Assembly (NCBI RefSeq): GCF_014649715.1
Contig: NZ_BMTO01000020.1
Location: 1-34,574, forward strand
Reading direction: 5' to 3'
From: Streptomyces lateritius
GTDB taxonomy: Bacteria; Actinomycetota; Actinomycetes; Streptomycetales; Streptomycetaceae
DNA length: 34,574 nucleotides
How positions within the stretch are numbered: position 1 is the first letter of the stretch; every line of letters begins with the position of its first letter. The position numbers and the translations under genes are program-made. Under the pieces are notes generated by a model. The model saw only the letters and a list, made by a program, of their open reading frames with translations, was not told the DNA's origin and ran no database searches. This document shows positions 22,122 through 29,896 of the stretch, in pieces.

Positions 22122-23504
22122 TCAGGGGCGGCCCTGGTATTTCGCCGAGGCCGTCCTGGTGGCGCCGAGCTTGCTGTAGAGACGGCCGCCGGGGCATTCC
22201 GTGGCGAATCCGTCGCGGTGGCCCGCGATGGTGTTGAACTTGACCTTCTTGCCCTTCTTGTACTTGTTCCCGCCGCCCGAGGTGAGCGTCGTCTTGCCCT
22301 TCGGGTTCGCCCCGTGCAGCCCCAGCTTCCACGCCGTCAGCTTCGCCACGGCGTTCACCGCCGCGGCCGGCGGCGCCGTCGAGCTGTAGGAACCGAGGAC
22401 CGCGATGCCCATGCTGTTGGTGTTGAAGCCGAGCGTGTGGGCGCCGAGCACCGGCTTGGCGACGCCTCCCGCACGGCCCTCGTAGATGTTGCCGCACTTG
22501 TCGACGGCGAAGTTGTAGCCGAAGTCACGCCAGCCGCTGCTCTTGACGTGGTAGCGGTAGATGCTCCGGAGGAGGGAGGGGGCCTGACGGCACGTGTAGT
22601 TGTTGCCGGTGGCGCTGTGGTGAACGAAGGCCGCCTTGACCGCCTTGGTGTAGACGAAGCTTTTCGCGCGCATCTTCTCGTCGGCGCCCCACCCCTTGCG
22701 CGTGATGATCTTCGGTCGGGGGCCGATGTACGGCTTCGCGGCGGCCGCCCCGAGAACCGCCTCCGTCGCCTCCGTCACCGTCGCCGCCCGCGAAAGGGCC
22801 GGGATGACGCTCGCGCCGGACGGGGCACCGAGGTGCGCGTTCACGGCGGAGGCGGCCGCCTCCTCCACGGTCGGCGCCGCCTGAGCCGCACCCCTCGCAC
22901 TGTCCGCCGTCGCCTCGGTCGCCGCCCCCGACCGCGATCCCGGGGCGGCGCGCTCCGGGCCCGGGTCCACCAGCTCGAGGCGCAGTCCGGCCGGGAGCGG
23001 CGCCGCGTCCCGCTCGGCCTGCGGCTGTACGCGGATCTCGACGCCGTCCGATTCACCCACCCACAGCGGTGCCGTGGAACCGCGCAGCGCGGCCGTATCG
23101 GCTTCCGGTGTGCCGGGGTCGGCCCCGTGCTCCTCGTTGTGGATCTCGACGTCCTGCCACGGCGACCACTCGGAGCCGCCGGCGGCCCGGGTACGGACCT
23201 GGACCGTGCCGTGCAGGTGCGCACGGGCGTCGTCCCAGACGACACCGAGCAGCGAGAAGGGTCTGACGTCCCGTCGGGTCAGCCCCTGCGTGGCCGTACC
23301 GCCGACGGCCCGGTCGGTGGTCCCGATCGGCCCGAGCGGCAGCGACTGGGTGGACCCGGCGACGTCCGTATCGACGGAATCGACGGAGACCATGTCGACC
23401 GGACCGGCCGGCGGCAGCGACGCCGCCGGGGTCACGAGGGACAGCGGCAGGGCGAGCGCCGCCGTACACGTGACGGCGACGGAGGAAACGAGGTTGGCAC
23501 GCAT
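22122..23504 (-). CDS. Secreted N-acetylmuramoyl-L-alanine amidase (PGRP/amidase_2 family)
   Basis: 460 residues. Signal peptide at 1-29 (VSSVAVTCTAALALPLSLVTPAAS). A beta-rich region follows to ~200 (VQVRTRAAGGSEWSPWQDVEI resembles accessory modules of actinobacterial amidases), then an Ala/Thr-rich linker and the catalytic domain at ~257-450. Zinc ligands by comparison with T7 lysozyme are His295 (FVHHSAT), His429 and Cys437 (AGHRDGFATECPGG), with Tyr330 in DFGYNFAV. It cleaves the lactyl-Ala bond of peptidoglycan outside the membrane. All ligands are present, so it is probably active. It is divergent from the TIGR03089 gene over 137 bp. Adjacent LCP genes suggest a shared role in wall maturation. 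Confidence 0.93.
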   Translation of the reverse strand: MRANLVSSVAVTCTAALALPLSLVTPAASLPPAGPVDMVSVDSVDTDVAGSTQSLPLGPIGTTDRAVGGTATQGLTRRDVRPFSLLGVVWDDARAHLHGTVQVRTRAAGGSEWSPWQDVEIHNEEHGADPGTPEADTAALRGSTAPLWVGESDGVEIRVQPQAERDAAPLPAGLRLELVDPGPERAAPGSRSGAATEATADSARGAAQAAPTVEEAAASAVNAHLGAPSGASVIPALSRAATVTEATEAVLGAAAAKPYIGPRPKIITRKGWGADEKMRAKSFVYTKAVKAAFVHHSATGNNYTCRQAPSLLRSIYRYHVKSSGWRDFGYNFAVDKCGNIYEGRAGGVAKPVLGAHTLGFNTNSMGIAVLGSYSSTAPPAAAVNAVAKLTAWKLGLHGANPKGKTTLTSGGGNKYKKGKKVKFNTIAGHRDGFATECPGGRLYSKLGATRTASAKYQGRP

Positions 23505-23578
23505 GAGGCGATCGTCCGCAGCCCCGGCGCGTTCCGCTCGGCGGGATTCACTCCCCCAACTGACGAGGAATCGGTCCG

Positions 23579-23600
23579 ACCGGTGGACGACGTCACCGGT
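23579..23600. promoter_or_regulatory. Inverted repeat in the amidase/TIGR03089 divergent region
   Basis: ACCGGTG (23579-23585) and CACCGGT (23594-23600) form a perfect 7-bp inverted repeat with 8 nt between. It lies between two divergent starts and is a plausible dimeric operator. Regulator unknown. Confidence 0.45.
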
Positions 23601-23628
23601 ACGGCGGGTCCGCGCGCCCCTCCCCGCG

Positions 23629-23634
23629 TACCCT
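23629..23634 (+). promoter_or_regulatory. -10-like element for leaderless TIGR03089 mRNA
   Basis: TACCCT lies seven bases before the GTG at 23642, and there is no Shine-Dalgarno sequence. This is the usual spacing for leaderless Streptomyces transcripts. The -35 is unclear. Confidence 0.4.
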
Positions 23635-23641
23635 TGCCCGC

Positions 23642-24394
23642 GTGAACGCCAGCGACCGCACCCCCGCCGACCTGCTGCGATCCGCGCTCGCCGCGGACCC
23701 CGCCCGCCCCTTGGTCACCTTCTACGACGACGCCACCGGTGAGCGCGTGGAATTGTCCGTCGCCACCTTCGCCAATTGGGTGGCCAAGACGGCCAACCTG
23801 CTCCAGGGCGAGCTGTCCGCCTCCCCCGGCGACCGGCTCGCGCTGCTGCTCCCCGCCCACTGGCAGACCGCCGTCTGGCTGCTGGCCTGCTCGTCCGTGG
23901 GCGTGACCGCCGAGGTCGGCGGCGACCCGGCGGACGCAGACCACGTCGTCGCGGGCCCCGACACCCTGGAGGCGGGTCTGGCCTGCTCGGGAGACCGGAT
24001 CGCGCTCTCCCTCGCCCCGCTGGGCCGCCGCTTCCCCGCCCCGCCCGCCGGATACGCGGACTACGCGGTCGAAGTGCCGAGCCAGGGCGACCGGTTCGCC
24101 CCGTTCGTCCCGGTCGACGCGGACGCTCCGGCCCTCGTCGTCCGCGGTACGGAACTGACGGGTGCCCAGCTCGTCGAGCGGGCCCGTGCGGACGCCGAGG
24201 CCCTCGGCCTCGCGCCCGGGGGACGGCTGCTCTCGGCGCGTCCGTACGACACCTGGGAGGGGATCTCCGCCGGGCTCTACGCGCCGCTGGCCGCCGGGGC
24301 CTCCGTCGTCCTGTGCCGGAACCTGGACCGGCTGGCGCCCGAGGCGCTCGACAAGCGGGTGGAGAGCGAGCGCGTCACCGCGACCGCGGTGTGA
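23642..24394 (+). CDS. TIGR03089 family protein (half-length AMP-binding-like)
   Basis: 250 residues. It resembles only the N-terminal part of ANL-superfamily acyl/aryl-CoA ligases: VTFYDDATGERVELSVATFANWVAKTANLLQ at the start, GDRLALLLPAHWQTAVWLLACSSVG in the middle, and a late GRLLSARPYDTWEGISAGLYAPLAAGASVVLCR. The ATP-binding P-loop and the whole C-terminal lid domain are absent, so ligase activity is unlikely. The mycobacterial homologue sits beside a cpsA/LCP gene, as here, which suggests an envelope role conserved in actinobacteria. The GTG at 23642 has no ribosome binding site and fits a leaderless start. Function unknown. Confidence 0.85.
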   Translation: MNASDRTPADLLRSALAADPARPLVTFYDDATGERVELSVATFANWVAKTANLLQGELSASPGDRLALLLPAHWQTAVWLLACSSVGVTAEVGGDPADADHVVAGPDTLEAGLACSGDRIALSLAPLGRRFPAPPAGYADYAVEVPSQGDRFAPFVPVDADAPALVVRGTELTGAQLVERARADAEALGLAPGGRLLSARPYDTWEGISAGLYAPLAAGASVVLCRNLDRLAPEALDKRVESERVTATAV

Positions 24395-24534
24395 CCACCC
24401 GCACGACCGGCACGACCCCCACGAGCGGCGCGACCGCCACGACCCGCGCGACCCACGCGACCCGCCGAGGTTCCACCCGTATGGCGCACCGACTCGCCGA
24501 GTCCCCGGGTCCACGCCTCCAGTCCGGTACATGA
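24391..24534 (+). CDS. Possible small Thr-rich ORF coupled to the TIGR03089 gene
   Basis: A 47-codon frame begins with a GTG that overlaps the TIGR03089 stop (GTGA) and ends in TGA. Its first half is TTRTTGTTPTSGATATTRATHAT, encoded by a 9-nt tandem repeat. There is no family match and the frame may be a by-product of the repeat. Reported because the overlap would allow coupled translation. Confidence 0.25.
   Translation: MTTRTTGTTPTSGATATTRATHATRRGSTRMAHRLAESPGPRLQSGT
24399..24461. repeat. 9-nt tandem repeat (seven imperfect units)
   Basis: Seven consecutive 9-nt units of the form SSSS(A/G)CGA(C/G), such as CCGCACGAC, CGGCACGAC and CGCCACGAC. It begins five bases after the TIGR03089 stop and lies in the gap before the first LCP gene. 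No spacer structure, so not a CRISPR array. Confidence 0.7.
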
Positions 24535-24640
24535 TCGGCGGTAGCTACCCCACCCGCACAACCATGCGCCGGGTTCAGCCGTCTACCTCTGCGACCGGCG
24601 GCCCGGCGCGCCGCCGACGCCATCAAGGACGGACTCAGAC

Positions 24641-25852
24641 GTGACGGACAGTCCTGGCACGCCCGCCGAACCGGACACCCCGGACGAGGACGAGACGACC
24701 AGCACTCCCGCCGAGGACGAGCCGGCCGGCCCTGGCCCCGCCCCCAGGGGCCGAGGGTGGCGCAGGGGTCACTGGCTGCGCTGGACGGCGCTGGGGGTCT
24801 CGGTGTTCGTCATCGCGGCGGCCGGTGCCGGATGGTGGCTCTACCGGAAGCTCGACAACAACATCACCACCGACACCGACGCCGCCGCCGAACTGCTCAA
24901 GTACGACAAGGAGCGCCCCAGCCCGGCCGTCAAGGGGGCGCAGAACATCCTGCTCATCGGCTCCGACACCCGGGCGGGGCCCGGCAACAAGAAGTACGGC
25001 AAGGACAAGGGGACCCAGCGTTCCGACACCACGATCCTGCTGCACCTCTCGGCGGGACGGTCGAGCGCCACGGCCGTCTCCCTCCCCCGCGACCTGATGG
25101 TGAAGATGCCGAGCTGCCGCCAGCCGGACGGGACCCGCACACGGGAGCAGTTCGCGCAGTTCAACTCGGCCTTCGAGATCGGCGGCACGGCGTGCACGAT
25201 CCGTACCGTCGAGCGGCTCACCGGGATCCGGATCGACCACCACATGGTGATCGACTTCCAGGGTTTCAAGAAGATGGTCGACGCGGTGGACGGGGTGGAG
25301 ATCTGCCTCAAGGAGCCGATCGACGACGACGACGCCCATCTGCGGCTTCCGGCCGGGCGCCAGACGCTCCGCGGCGAGCAGGCCCTGGGCTTCGTACGGG
25401 CCCGCAAGTCGCTGGGGAACGGCAGCGACACCGAACGCATGGACCGGCAGCAGCAGTTCCTCGGCGCGCTGGTCAACAAGATGCAGAGCAACGGCGTTCT
25501 GCTGAACCCGACCCGGCTCTACCCGGTCCTGGACGCGGCGACCAAGTCGATCACCACCGACGCGGGACTCGACTCGCTGCGGGACCTGTACGACCTGGCG
25601 CGTTCGATGCGGAGCATCCCCACGGAGAAGGTGCAGTTCCTCACGGTGCCGCGGCGGCCCTACTCGTACAACGCGAACCGGGACGAACTCGTACAACCCA
25701 AGGCGAGTCAGCTCTTCAAGCGGCTACGGGAGGACAAGGCCGTCACCGTGACTCCGGGCGGCAAGCGGAAGCCGGACGACACAAGCTCGGCGAGCCCCGC
25801 GCCGACGCCGACGTTCTCGGGGCGCAACGCGGCGGAGGGCGTGTGCACGTAG
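24641..25852 (+). CDS. LytR-CpsA-Psr (LCP) family protein 1, without LytR_C domain
   Basis: 403 residues. A ~45-residue acidic, Pro-rich cytoplasmic N-terminus is followed by one membrane helix (48-67) and an extracytoplasmic LCP domain. Core motifs are NILLIGSDTR (102-111), RSDTTILLHL (127-136), SLPRD (147-151), MVIDFQGFKKMVDAVDGVEICL and GEQALGFVRARKSLGNGSDTERMDRQQQFL. LCP enzymes move glycopolymers from a polyprenyl-phosphate carrier to peptidoglycan; the Asp and Arg residues of these motifs bind Mg and pyrophosphate. The C-terminus is a short Ser/Pro tail ending in Cys-Thr. The GTG at 24641 has AAGGA about 12 nt upstream. First of five LCP genes; donor polymer unknown. Confidence 0.92.
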   Translation: MTDSPGTPAEPDTPDEDETTSTPAEDEPAGPGPAPRGRGWRRGHWLRWTALGVSVFVIAAAGAGWWLYRKLDNNITTDTDAAAELLKYDKERPSPAVKGAQNILLIGSDTRAGPGNKKYGKDKGTQRSDTTILLHLSAGRSSATAVSLPRDLMVKMPSCRQPDGTRTREQFAQFNSAFEIGGTACTIRTVERLTGIRIDHHMVIDFQGFKKMVDAVDGVEICLKEPIDDDDAHLRLPAGRQTLRGEQALGFVRARKSLGNGSDTERMDRQQQFLGALVNKMQSNGVLLNPTRLYPVLDAATKSITTDAGLDSLRDLYDLARSMRSIPTEKVQFLTVPRRPYSYNANRDELVQPKASQLFKRLREDKAVTVTPGGKRKPDDTSSASPAPTPTFSGRNAAEGVCT

Positions 25853-26120
25853 GGGCGGGCGAGTGCGGGTGGGTGCCAATGAGCGCGCATGAGTAAAGCG
25901 CGTTCCAAGGGGAGGGCTGTTGTCGATGAGGTTTGAGCAAATTGCCCGGTTGTAAGGGGCGTGGAATTTGTCACGGACGTCGCCCCACGCTGAACTGGGC
26001 GGATAGTGTGACGCGATCCGGTGCTCCCGACCTCGTGGTCGCCGCACTCAACGGATCGAACGACCGAGCGCCCGACGGGGGAGGCGCCTCGCGTGGCACC
26101 GACGGAGGATTCAAGTAACC
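25853..26120 (+). promoter_or_regulatory. Intergenic region ahead of LCP gene 2
   Basis: 268 nt between two same-strand LCP genes. The AT-richer segment at 25925-26010 includes a -10-like TAGTGT (26004-26009) without a clear -35. GGAGGA (26104-26109) is the ribosome binding site of the next gene. LCP 2 is therefore probably transcribed from its own promoter. A 36-codon frame ends here at 26118 but lacks support. Confidence 0.35.
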
Positions 26121-27935
26121 GTGGACGCGCACAGCCGTGGACAGGCGGACGAGATCGACCCCGCCGACCAGTGGGTGCTCAACCCGGAGACGGGCAACTA
26201 CGAACTGCGACTGAGCCACTCCTCTGAGCAGCCGCAGACGCCGTCCCGGCCCCGTAGGTCCACCACCCCCGGCCAGAGAAGCGCCGTCGGCGCGCAGGCC
26301 GCAGGACCGGGCTCCGCCGAGCCGTCGGCGGGGCGTTCCCGTACGGCCGGGCGGTCTCGTACCGCCGAGCGCGACCGCACCGCCACCGAGGCGCCCGTAC
26401 CCGGACAGCGCCGCCGACGCGCCGCGGAGCCGGGCGGCGGTCAGCCGGCCCCGGGGCGACGCAAGCGCAGGCCGGAGAAGTCCGGGAAGAAGAAGGCCCT
26501 GATGTGGGTGGGCGGCACGATGGCCGTCGTGGTCCTCGTCGGCGGCCTGGGCGCGTACCTCGTCTACGACCACTTCAACGCCAACATCAACACCGTCGAC
26601 GTCGGGGACGCAGCCGGCGCCCAGACGATGGACGGGCCGCTGAACATCCTGATCATCGGCAACGACATCCGCACCGGCGCGGGCAACGAGAGCTACGGGA
26701 ACAAGGACAACGTCACCGGCCACGCCGACACGACGTTCCTCTTCCACGTCTCGGAGGACCGCACCAACGCGACGGCGCTGAGCATCCCCCGTGACCTCAA
26801 GATCGAGATCCCGGACTGCCCGACCAAGCAGGCCGACGGGTCGACCAAGGTCATCCCCGGTTCGACCGGAACCACGAAGTTCAACGAGTCGTTCGGTGTG
26901 GACGGACGCGACCCGGGCTGCACGATGCGCACCGTCAAGCAGATCACCGGCCTGGACATCAACCACTTCATGATGGTCGACTTCAACGCCGTGAAGACCC
27001 TGTCGACCGCGGTCGGCGGGGTGAGCGTCTGCCTGAAGAAGCCCATCCACGACAAGGCCTACTCCAAGCTGAACCTCCCCGCGGGGGAGCACCGGATCCA
27101 GGGCGAGGACGCGCTCGCGTTCCTCCGCAACCGTCACGGCCTCGGCAACGAGAGCGACCTGGACCGGATCAAGCAGCAGCAGCAGTTCCTCGCGTCGATG
27201 ATCCGGCAGCTGAAGGAAGACACGCTGGACAGCCCGACGAAACTGTTCGCGGTGGCGGACGCGGCCACCAAGGCGCTCACGGTGGACAAGGGCATAGGCA
27301 GCGCGATGAAGCTGACCACCTTGGCCAAGGAGCTCGGAAAGGTCGAGCTGAAGAACATCAGCTTCATGACCGTTCCGGTGATCGACAACCCCGACGAGCC
27401 TCCGACGAAGCGGGCGACGGTCGTCCTCCACCCGGAGAAGGCCCCCGAGGTGTTCAGCATGCTGCAGAACGACGTCTCGTTCACCGAGGTGAAGAGGAAG
27501 CAGCAGGACGCCAAGAACGCCCAGGCGCAGGCCCAGGCGAAACTGCTGCAGGGACCGCGCGCCGAGGCGGTCGACGTGCGCGTCGACGTCTACAACGGCA
27601 GCGGCATCCGGGGCGCGGCCCAGAAGACGATCGACTGGCTGCAGAACGAACAGGGCGTCACGCGCTCCACGAACAAGGCGAACGCCCCCGAGAAGGCGGC
27701 GAAGACGACACTCACATACGCACCGAACCAGGCCGACCAGGCGCGCAAGCTCGCGGACATGATGGGTCTGCCCGCCACGGCGCTGAAGCCGGGCACGCAG
27801 GCCGCCGCGGAGCGGGCGCCCATGGAGCTGGTCCTCGGTGCCGATTTCAAGGGCGCGGGGGTGCCCATCACCGGTCCGGCAAAGGTGCCGGACGTCGACA
27901 AGGTGGAAGCCGACAAGAAGGTGTGCGCCGAGTGA
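26121..27935 (+). CDS. LCP family protein 2 with LytR_C domain
   Basis: 604 residues. The long basic cytoplasmic N-terminus contains the motif DQWVLNPETGNYELRL (16-31), which I associate with streptomycete LCP proteins, and many Arg/Ser/Thr repeats that could be phosphorylated. A membrane helix lies at ~126-148. The LCP domain begins with LNILIIGNDIR (~174-184), then ADTTFLFHVS, SIPRDLKIEIPDC, MMVDFNAVKTLSTAVGGVSVCLKKPI and GEDALAFLRNRHGLGNESDLDRIKQQQQFL. The C-terminal LytR_C domain starts near 487 (VDVRVDVYNGSGIRGAAQKTIDWL). Probably attaches a glycopolymer to peptidoglycan. The GTG start is supported by GGAGGA 11 nt upstream. LCP 3 follows after 51 nt. Confidence 0.92.
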   Translation: MDAHSRGQADEIDPADQWVLNPETGNYELRLSHSSEQPQTPSRPRRSTTPGQRSAVGAQAAGPGSAEPSAGRSRTAGRSRTAERDRTATEAPVPGQRRRRAAEPGGGQPAPGRRKRRPEKSGKKKALMWVGGTMAVVVLVGGLGAYLVYDHFNANINTVDVGDAAGAQTMDGPLNILIIGNDIRTGAGNESYGNKDNVTGHADTTFLFHVSEDRTNATALSIPRDLKIEIPDCPTKQADGSTKVIPGSTGTTKFNESFGVDGRDPGCTMRTVKQITGLDINHFMMVDFNAVKTLSTAVGGVSVCLKKPIHDKAYSKLNLPAGEHRIQGEDALAFLRNRHGLGNESDLDRIKQQQQFLASMIRQLKEDTLDSPTKLFAVADAATKALTVDKGIGSAMKLTTLAKELGKVELKNISFMTVPVIDNPDEPPTKRATVVLHPEKAPEVFSMLQNDVSFTEVKRKQQDAKNAQAQAQAKLLQGPRAEAVDVRVDVYNGSGIRGAAQKTIDWLQNEQGVTRSTNKANAPEKAAKTTLTYAPNQADQARKLADMMGLPATALKPGTQAAAERAPMELVLGADFKGAGVPITGPAKVPDVDKVEADKKVCAE

Positions 27936-27986
27936 CCCGGATACGCCGGGGCACGGCGCCCTCCTGAAGTGACGAGGGGACCAGGG

Positions 27987-29789
27987 GTGGGACAGAGCAG
28001 CGTGCGCGGGGAGGGGACGCGTGGAGGCGTTCCGCACGCCCGTGATTTGGGCTGGGACGAGAGTCTCTACGGCGAAGGGGGCGAGGGGGCCGCTGCCGGT
28101 ACCCGGAGCGCCGACGCCGGTGCCGCCGACGACGGCAAGAGCGGCGAGGGCAAGAGTGACGACGGCCGGGGCGACGCGGGGGGCAGGAGCGGCCAGGGAA
28201 GCAGGAGCCGACAGGGCGGCGGGGGCGGTGGTGACAGCCGTACGAGTCACCGGCGCGGAGGGTCTCGCCGCCGTGCCAAGAAGTCCGGCAAGCGCAAGGT
28301 GTTCCGCTGGGTCGCCGCGACCCTGTCCCTGCTGATACTGGGGGCGGCCGGCGCCGGATACCTGTACTACGAGCACCTCAACGGCAACCTCCGCGGCGGC
28401 AGCCGCGCCGGCGGTGACAGCGGTGTGAAGAAGGCCGCGCCGAACGCGCTCGGCGACACCCCGCTCAACATCCTGCTCATCGGCTCCGACAGCCGTGCCG
28501 ACGCCAAAAACGTGGCGCTCGGCGGCGGCAAGAACGAACGGGACCGCAAGCCCCTCGCCGACGTGCAGATGCTGCTGCACATCTCCGCGGACCGGAAGAA
28601 CGCCAGCATCGTCTCCATCCCGCGCGACACGATCGTCCCGATCCCGGAGTGCAAGGGCGAGGACGGCACGCCCTTCCCCGCCACCACCACCAAACCCATC
28701 AACGAGACGCTCCAGCGCGGCGGCCCCGGCTGCACCCTGACCACGTGGGAGAGCATCACCGGGGTCTACATCGACCACTGGATGATGGTCGACTTCGCCG
28801 GTGTGGTCGCGATGGCGGACGAGGTCGGCGGCGTCCCGGTCTGTGTGAAGACCGGCGTCCACGACCGGTCGACCAGGCAGGTCAAGGGCGGCTCGGGCCT
28901 GAAGCTCGGCCCCGGAACCACCGAGGTCAAGGGCGAGCAGGCGCTCCAGTGGCTGCGGACCCGGCACGCGTTCGGCAACGACCAGAACCGCGCCAGGGCC
29001 CAGCACATGTACATGAACGGCATGATGGAGAAGCTCCAGAAGCAGAACGCGTGGAGCGACACCGGGCGGCTGATGGGTCTGGCGGAGACCGCCACCAAAG
29101 CGCTCCAGGTCTCCGACGAGATCCGCTCGGTCTCCAAGCTCTTCGACCTGTCGATGCAGCTCAAGAACGTGAAGCTGGACCGTCTCACGACGGCGACGGT
29201 GCCCACGGTCGCCTGGTCGCAGAACAAGGACAAGCTGCAGATGGTGGAGTCCTCCGCCGACAAGATGTGGGCGATGCTCCGCGACGACGTCGCCTTCGAC
29301 AAGAACGGCGACCCGGCCGGCGCCAAGCCGACCGTCTCCGCGTCCGCGAAGCCGAAGGGCCCGACGGCGGGGGCGCCGGGCAGCCTGGCCGTCACGGTCG
29401 TCAACGGCACCGGCGTCGGCGGCCAGATGTCCGTGGACGGCCGGGCCGGCACCCTGGCGAAGGCGCTGAAGGACAAGGGCTTCACGGGGGCGGAGGCCTC
29501 GCAGAGCGCCGAGCCCCGCAAGGACACGATCGTCAGGTACCCGAAGGCGGCCGGTGACCAGGGCAAGGCGGACGCCCTGTCCGTGGCCAAGGCGCTCGGT
29601 CTGCCCGGCTCGGCGGTCCGGGCAGACGCCAAGGCCGAGAGCATCACCCTGGTGATCGGCGGGGACTGGCGCGAGGGCGCCACCTACGAGAAGCCGAAGA
29701 CCGAGGCGGGCGACCTCCCGGAGGGCGCCGACGACAAGGTGGAGTGCATGGACGTCTACTCCGTCTACCGATGGGACGGCAAGAGCTGA
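27987..29789 (+). CDS. LCP family protein 3 with LytR_C domain
   Basis: 600 residues from the GTG at 27987, chosen because GAGGGGA (27974-27980) is correctly spaced; the in-frame GTG at 27969 has no such site. The Gly/Ser/Asp-rich cytoplasmic N-terminus (~110 residues) includes the DLGWDESLYGEGG motif and a basic block. One membrane helix (VAATLSLLILGAAGAGYLYY) follows. LCP motifs: LNILLIGSDSRADAKN, ADVQMLLHIS, SIPRDTIVPIPECKG, HWMMVDFAGVVAMADEVGGVPVCV and GEQALQWLRTRHAFGNDQNRARAQHMYM. The LytR_C domain begins near 469 (LAVTVVNGTGVGGQMSVDGRAG). Unlike LCP 2, the DxxR-type helix reads NDQNRARAQ, still with Arg. Likely cotranscribed with LCP 2; followed by a strong terminator. Confidence 0.92.
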   Translation: MGQSSVRGEGTRGGVPHARDLGWDESLYGEGGEGAAAGTRSADAGAADDGKSGEGKSDDGRGDAGGRSGQGSRSRQGGGGGGDSRTSHRRGGSRRRAKKSGKRKVFRWVAATLSLLILGAAGAGYLYYEHLNGNLRGGSRAGGDSGVKKAAPNALGDTPLNILLIGSDSRADAKNVALGGGKNERDRKPLADVQMLLHISADRKNASIVSIPRDTIVPIPECKGEDGTPFPATTTKPINETLQRGGPGCTLTTWESITGVYIDHWMMVDFAGVVAMADEVGGVPVCVKTGVHDRSTRQVKGGSGLKLGPGTTEVKGEQALQWLRTRHAFGNDQNRARAQHMYMNGMMEKLQKQNAWSDTGRLMGLAETATKALQVSDEIRSVSKLFDLSMQLKNVKLDRLTTATVPTVAWSQNKDKLQMVESSADKMWAMLRDDVAFDKNGDPAGAKPTVSASAKPKGPTAGAPGSLAVTVVNGTGVGGQMSVDGRAGTLAKALKDKGFTGAEASQSAEPRKDTIVRYPKAAGDQGKADALSVAKALGLPGSAVRADAKAESITLVIGGDWREGATYEKPKTEAGDLPEGADDKVECMDVYSVYRWDGKS

Positions 29790-29822
29790 CCCGTCGAGCC
29801 CCATCGCCGTACGGCACGCGGA

Positions 29823-29849
29823 GGCCGGGACCCCCCAGGGGTCCCGGCC
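29823..29849. terminator. Strong terminator between LCP 3 and the convergent glycosyltransferase
   Basis: A perfect 12-bp stem (GGCCGGGACCCC at 29823-29834, GGGGTCCCGGCC at 29838-29849) with a 3-nt loop, followed on the plus strand by CTTGCTTTCTCTGT. It sits between convergent stops and could act in both directions. Confidence 0.9.
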
Positions 29850-29896
29850 CTTGCTTTCTCTGTACCGGAAGTCGTTTTCCCTTTACGGGAAGTCGC

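Noticed and set aside
21883..22497. N-terminal extension of the DNA glycosylase through the 24-bp repeats into the amidase gene
   Set aside because: The upstream part is Pro/Arg-rich, includes the repeated DNA and antisense-free shadow of the amidase, and has no homology. The ATG at 21882 fits the family.
24399..24461. CRISPR-like array
   Set aside because: The units are 9 nt, directly adjacent and imperfect, with no spacers and no cas genes nearby.
26008..26118. 36-codon frame just before LCP 2 as a second leader peptide
   Set aside because: It has no enriched amino acid, no ribosome binding site, and its start overlaps the only -10-like element. Nothing supports translation.
25971..29804. 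Open frame of over 1200 codons on the minus strand opposite LCP 2 and LCP 3
   Set aside because: It mirrors two well-supported LCP genes codon for codon, has a biased Val/Gly/Arg/Leu/His composition typical of antisense frames in high-GC DNA, and has no family motif.
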